From Epiperipatus broadwayi (taxonomy: Eukaryota > Onychophora > Udeonychophora > Euonychophora > Peripatidae), in assembly GCA_028023455.1 (NCBI GenBank), contig JAQFVV010000252.1, forward strand, positions 1,267,349-1,331,348: 64,000 nucleotides of DNA, written 5' to 3'. This document shows positions 62,220 to 64,000 of the stretch, piece after piece. Each line of letters opens with the position of its first letter. Positions within the stretch are counted from its first letter, which is position 1. Under the pieces are notes generated by a model. That model searched no databases. It saw only the letters and a list, made by a program, of their open reading frames with translations, and was not told the DNA's origin. The position numbers and the translations under genes are program-made.

Positions 62220-64000
62220 AACTAGGCTGCAATCCATTGTGCCGGTCAGAATTGTTTGTTCCTCTAACAAGATTTAGTATCTAGGCAAAAGTACCTCAAG
62301 TCCAATCATGTGCAAGATACATAAGTCAGTAACAATCATGAACTCTTCCCTATTGCCTATTTTCCAGATCTATAACATTACGAACAACATTTCTGATGAT
62401 AACAAATGAAATTTTGTTCATTCCTGTCCCAGAGCAACAGCGGAGAAACAAGAGATCTACAGAGAATGATAATACTACTAGGCTCCGAATCCCCACCCCC
62501 AACAGAATGAAATAGCTTAAGATTATAATTAGACTTTTCATCAAAATTCATTAATAAATCTAGAAATTGGCCTAAGGTCAATGGAATTGAGCTATATATA
62601 ATCCAATCTAATTAACGATGTGTATGCATAAATAAAGAGGCAGAGCAGAATTAAATACTAATTATATGGTTAATAATTTATTAACATTAAATAGAAAAAT
62701 GAATAAACAAATAATATACAATTTAATAAACAGCCGTGAATCTATTTATCTACAACACTAATAGAATTATGGGTTTCACTTGATTATGAATGCTAGTTTG
62801 CGTATTGAAGGAAATTACATAATAATAGCACATAAGTTAATGATTAAATAATATGCAAATCTGCAATTAAATACGATCATAAAAAAAATGTACAGATAGT
62901 CAAAAGATGTGGCCTAATATGCTAACAGTAGATACCAATTTTATCATATTATATAACTTCGACGCTATGATTATTTTATGAAAAATGAGTGACCTTAAAA
63001 ACAGATAAATGGGATATAAATTACATTAATTTACTATGGTTCATTTGAACCACACACAAAAATATTTTATAATTTATATTATTCACTTAAATAGTTATTA
63101 GACCTTAAAATGTTCAAATAGAAAAGTTATTTGTATTTTATTGTATTCTTTTCTGACTGGAGAGGATTTATTTAACATTGTTTGTTAACGCACTCGAACA
63201 TTGTTTCAGTGAGAAGGTGGGTAGCTTAAATAAGCTTTAAAATGACATTCCTAACTTATAATATAAACGAAAATATGAGATGGATTTAGAAATCATGGCA
63301 TTACGTCTTACAGATTTAAAGTGGGCAAATATAAGAATATTAAACAAGATTCACGGTACTGACTAAACTAATGATGCTAGAAAAGGTTGAGTCCATTTTA
63401 GGACGAATGCTTCATCAATTATATGAGAATATGAAATGTGCCTGTACACATAACAGGTCAGCATTTGAAAAGGGGATGGGGTAGGAATATCATGGTCTGT
63501 TTTTCCAGTGTTAACCCATGCAGAACCTAAGTGACCACCTGACAATATCCTGGACTCAGTACTTCCAAACCCCATTCAAGGATATGCCATAAGTAAAATA
63601 ATCCTGGTCCTTCAGGTTTTAAATTTGACAAAGCAAGAAGAGGAAATTTCGTACTGTTATCTAAGCCAAGCAATGCTAATAATAAAAATAAATCAGGTTC
63701 TTAATGACGCTGATATGTGGATTAAGGCCCTCATAATTTAGTAGAATCTAGCATAATGATATAAAATAATTTAATCCCTCTTGAAAGGTACGCAAATGAC
63801 TTTTAATATTAGGTAGGATGTCACAACATAAAAGAGGAAATAATGTTCCCTTCATTAAACAAATATTAATACGCTAACTAGTAATTAATTCCATAAATAA
63901 TTACCATGCTAGTTGGTGTGATGGGATGATTGTGTTAAGAGGATTGTTGAGTGTTGTAGTAGTAAGGAATGGGATAAAAGAATAGATTTATTAATAAAGA
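62220..64000. other. Unassigned sequence with two GC-richer patches
   Basis: Patches at 62220-62580 and 63340-63620 are richer in GC and hold overlapping minus-strand frames of 64-70 codons. One reads HSVGGGDSEPSSIIILCRSL. The pattern of patches around an AT-rich core (62640-62880) resembles the LTR elements elsewhere in the window, but there is no partner copy here and no protein motif. Confidence 0.25.

Overview
The window is AT-rich, intergenic or intronic eukaryotic DNA from an animal genome, probably an invertebrate. The lineage cannot be fixed from the sequence. The animal call rests on the mix of mobile elements: Ty3/gypsy-like LTR retrotransposons, LINE tails, a Penelope-like endonuclease relic, a short hAT element with a perfect 8-bp target duplication, and tRNA-derived SINE pieces. 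Long AT, AAT and TAG microsatellites and one 500-N assembly gap also point to a draft nuclear genome. I found no intact host gene, no tRNA or rRNA gene and no CRISPR or operon-like structure. Most long open frames are chance AT-rich frames, gap artefacts or microsatellite read-through.

Layout. 1-3500: a decayed minus-strand LTR retrotransposon, with protease remnant, capsid-like gag remnant, charged coiled-coil gag N-terminus, leader and LTR, running off the left edge. 4824-5024: a small unrecognised coding relic. 11260-16318: the youngest element, two 464-bp direct repeats differing at about eight positions, enclosing a frameshifted minus-strand gag, a short C-terminal coding remnant and a smaller palindromic element, but no recognisable pol. 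18629-19128: an assembly gap whose two flanks carry the same 20-mer. 19516-21508: a pair of inverted arms of about 200 bp around a decayed minus-strand LINE tail. 21222-22072: compound microsatellites. 23158-23752: three copies of a ~120-bp unit, one inverted. 25112-25213: a tRNA-like SINE. 25868-27260: two relics of a GIY-YIG-type (Penelope-like) endonuclease. 28312-28683: a second LINE tail.

31278-31806 and 39303-39830 are older direct LTR-like repeats (roughly 85 percent alike by eye). The same leader seen near 2640-2995 adjoins the right copy. Between them lies a head-to-head inverted array of a ~395-bp repeat (37003-38488) bounded by AT-repeat tracts. 44331-44570 is a long foldback element, 47243-47558 the hAT element, and 49966-51683 and 53062-54751 form a spaced direct duplication of ~1.7 kb that carries the same decayed reading frame on the minus strand. 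59446-59535 is a second SINE copy.

The elements do not act together as a pathway. They record successive insertions and decay. The observations most worth checking are the very similar LTR pair without pol, the suspicious gap, the inverted repeat array, the duplicated unknown coding relic and a recurring perfect or near-perfect hairpin.
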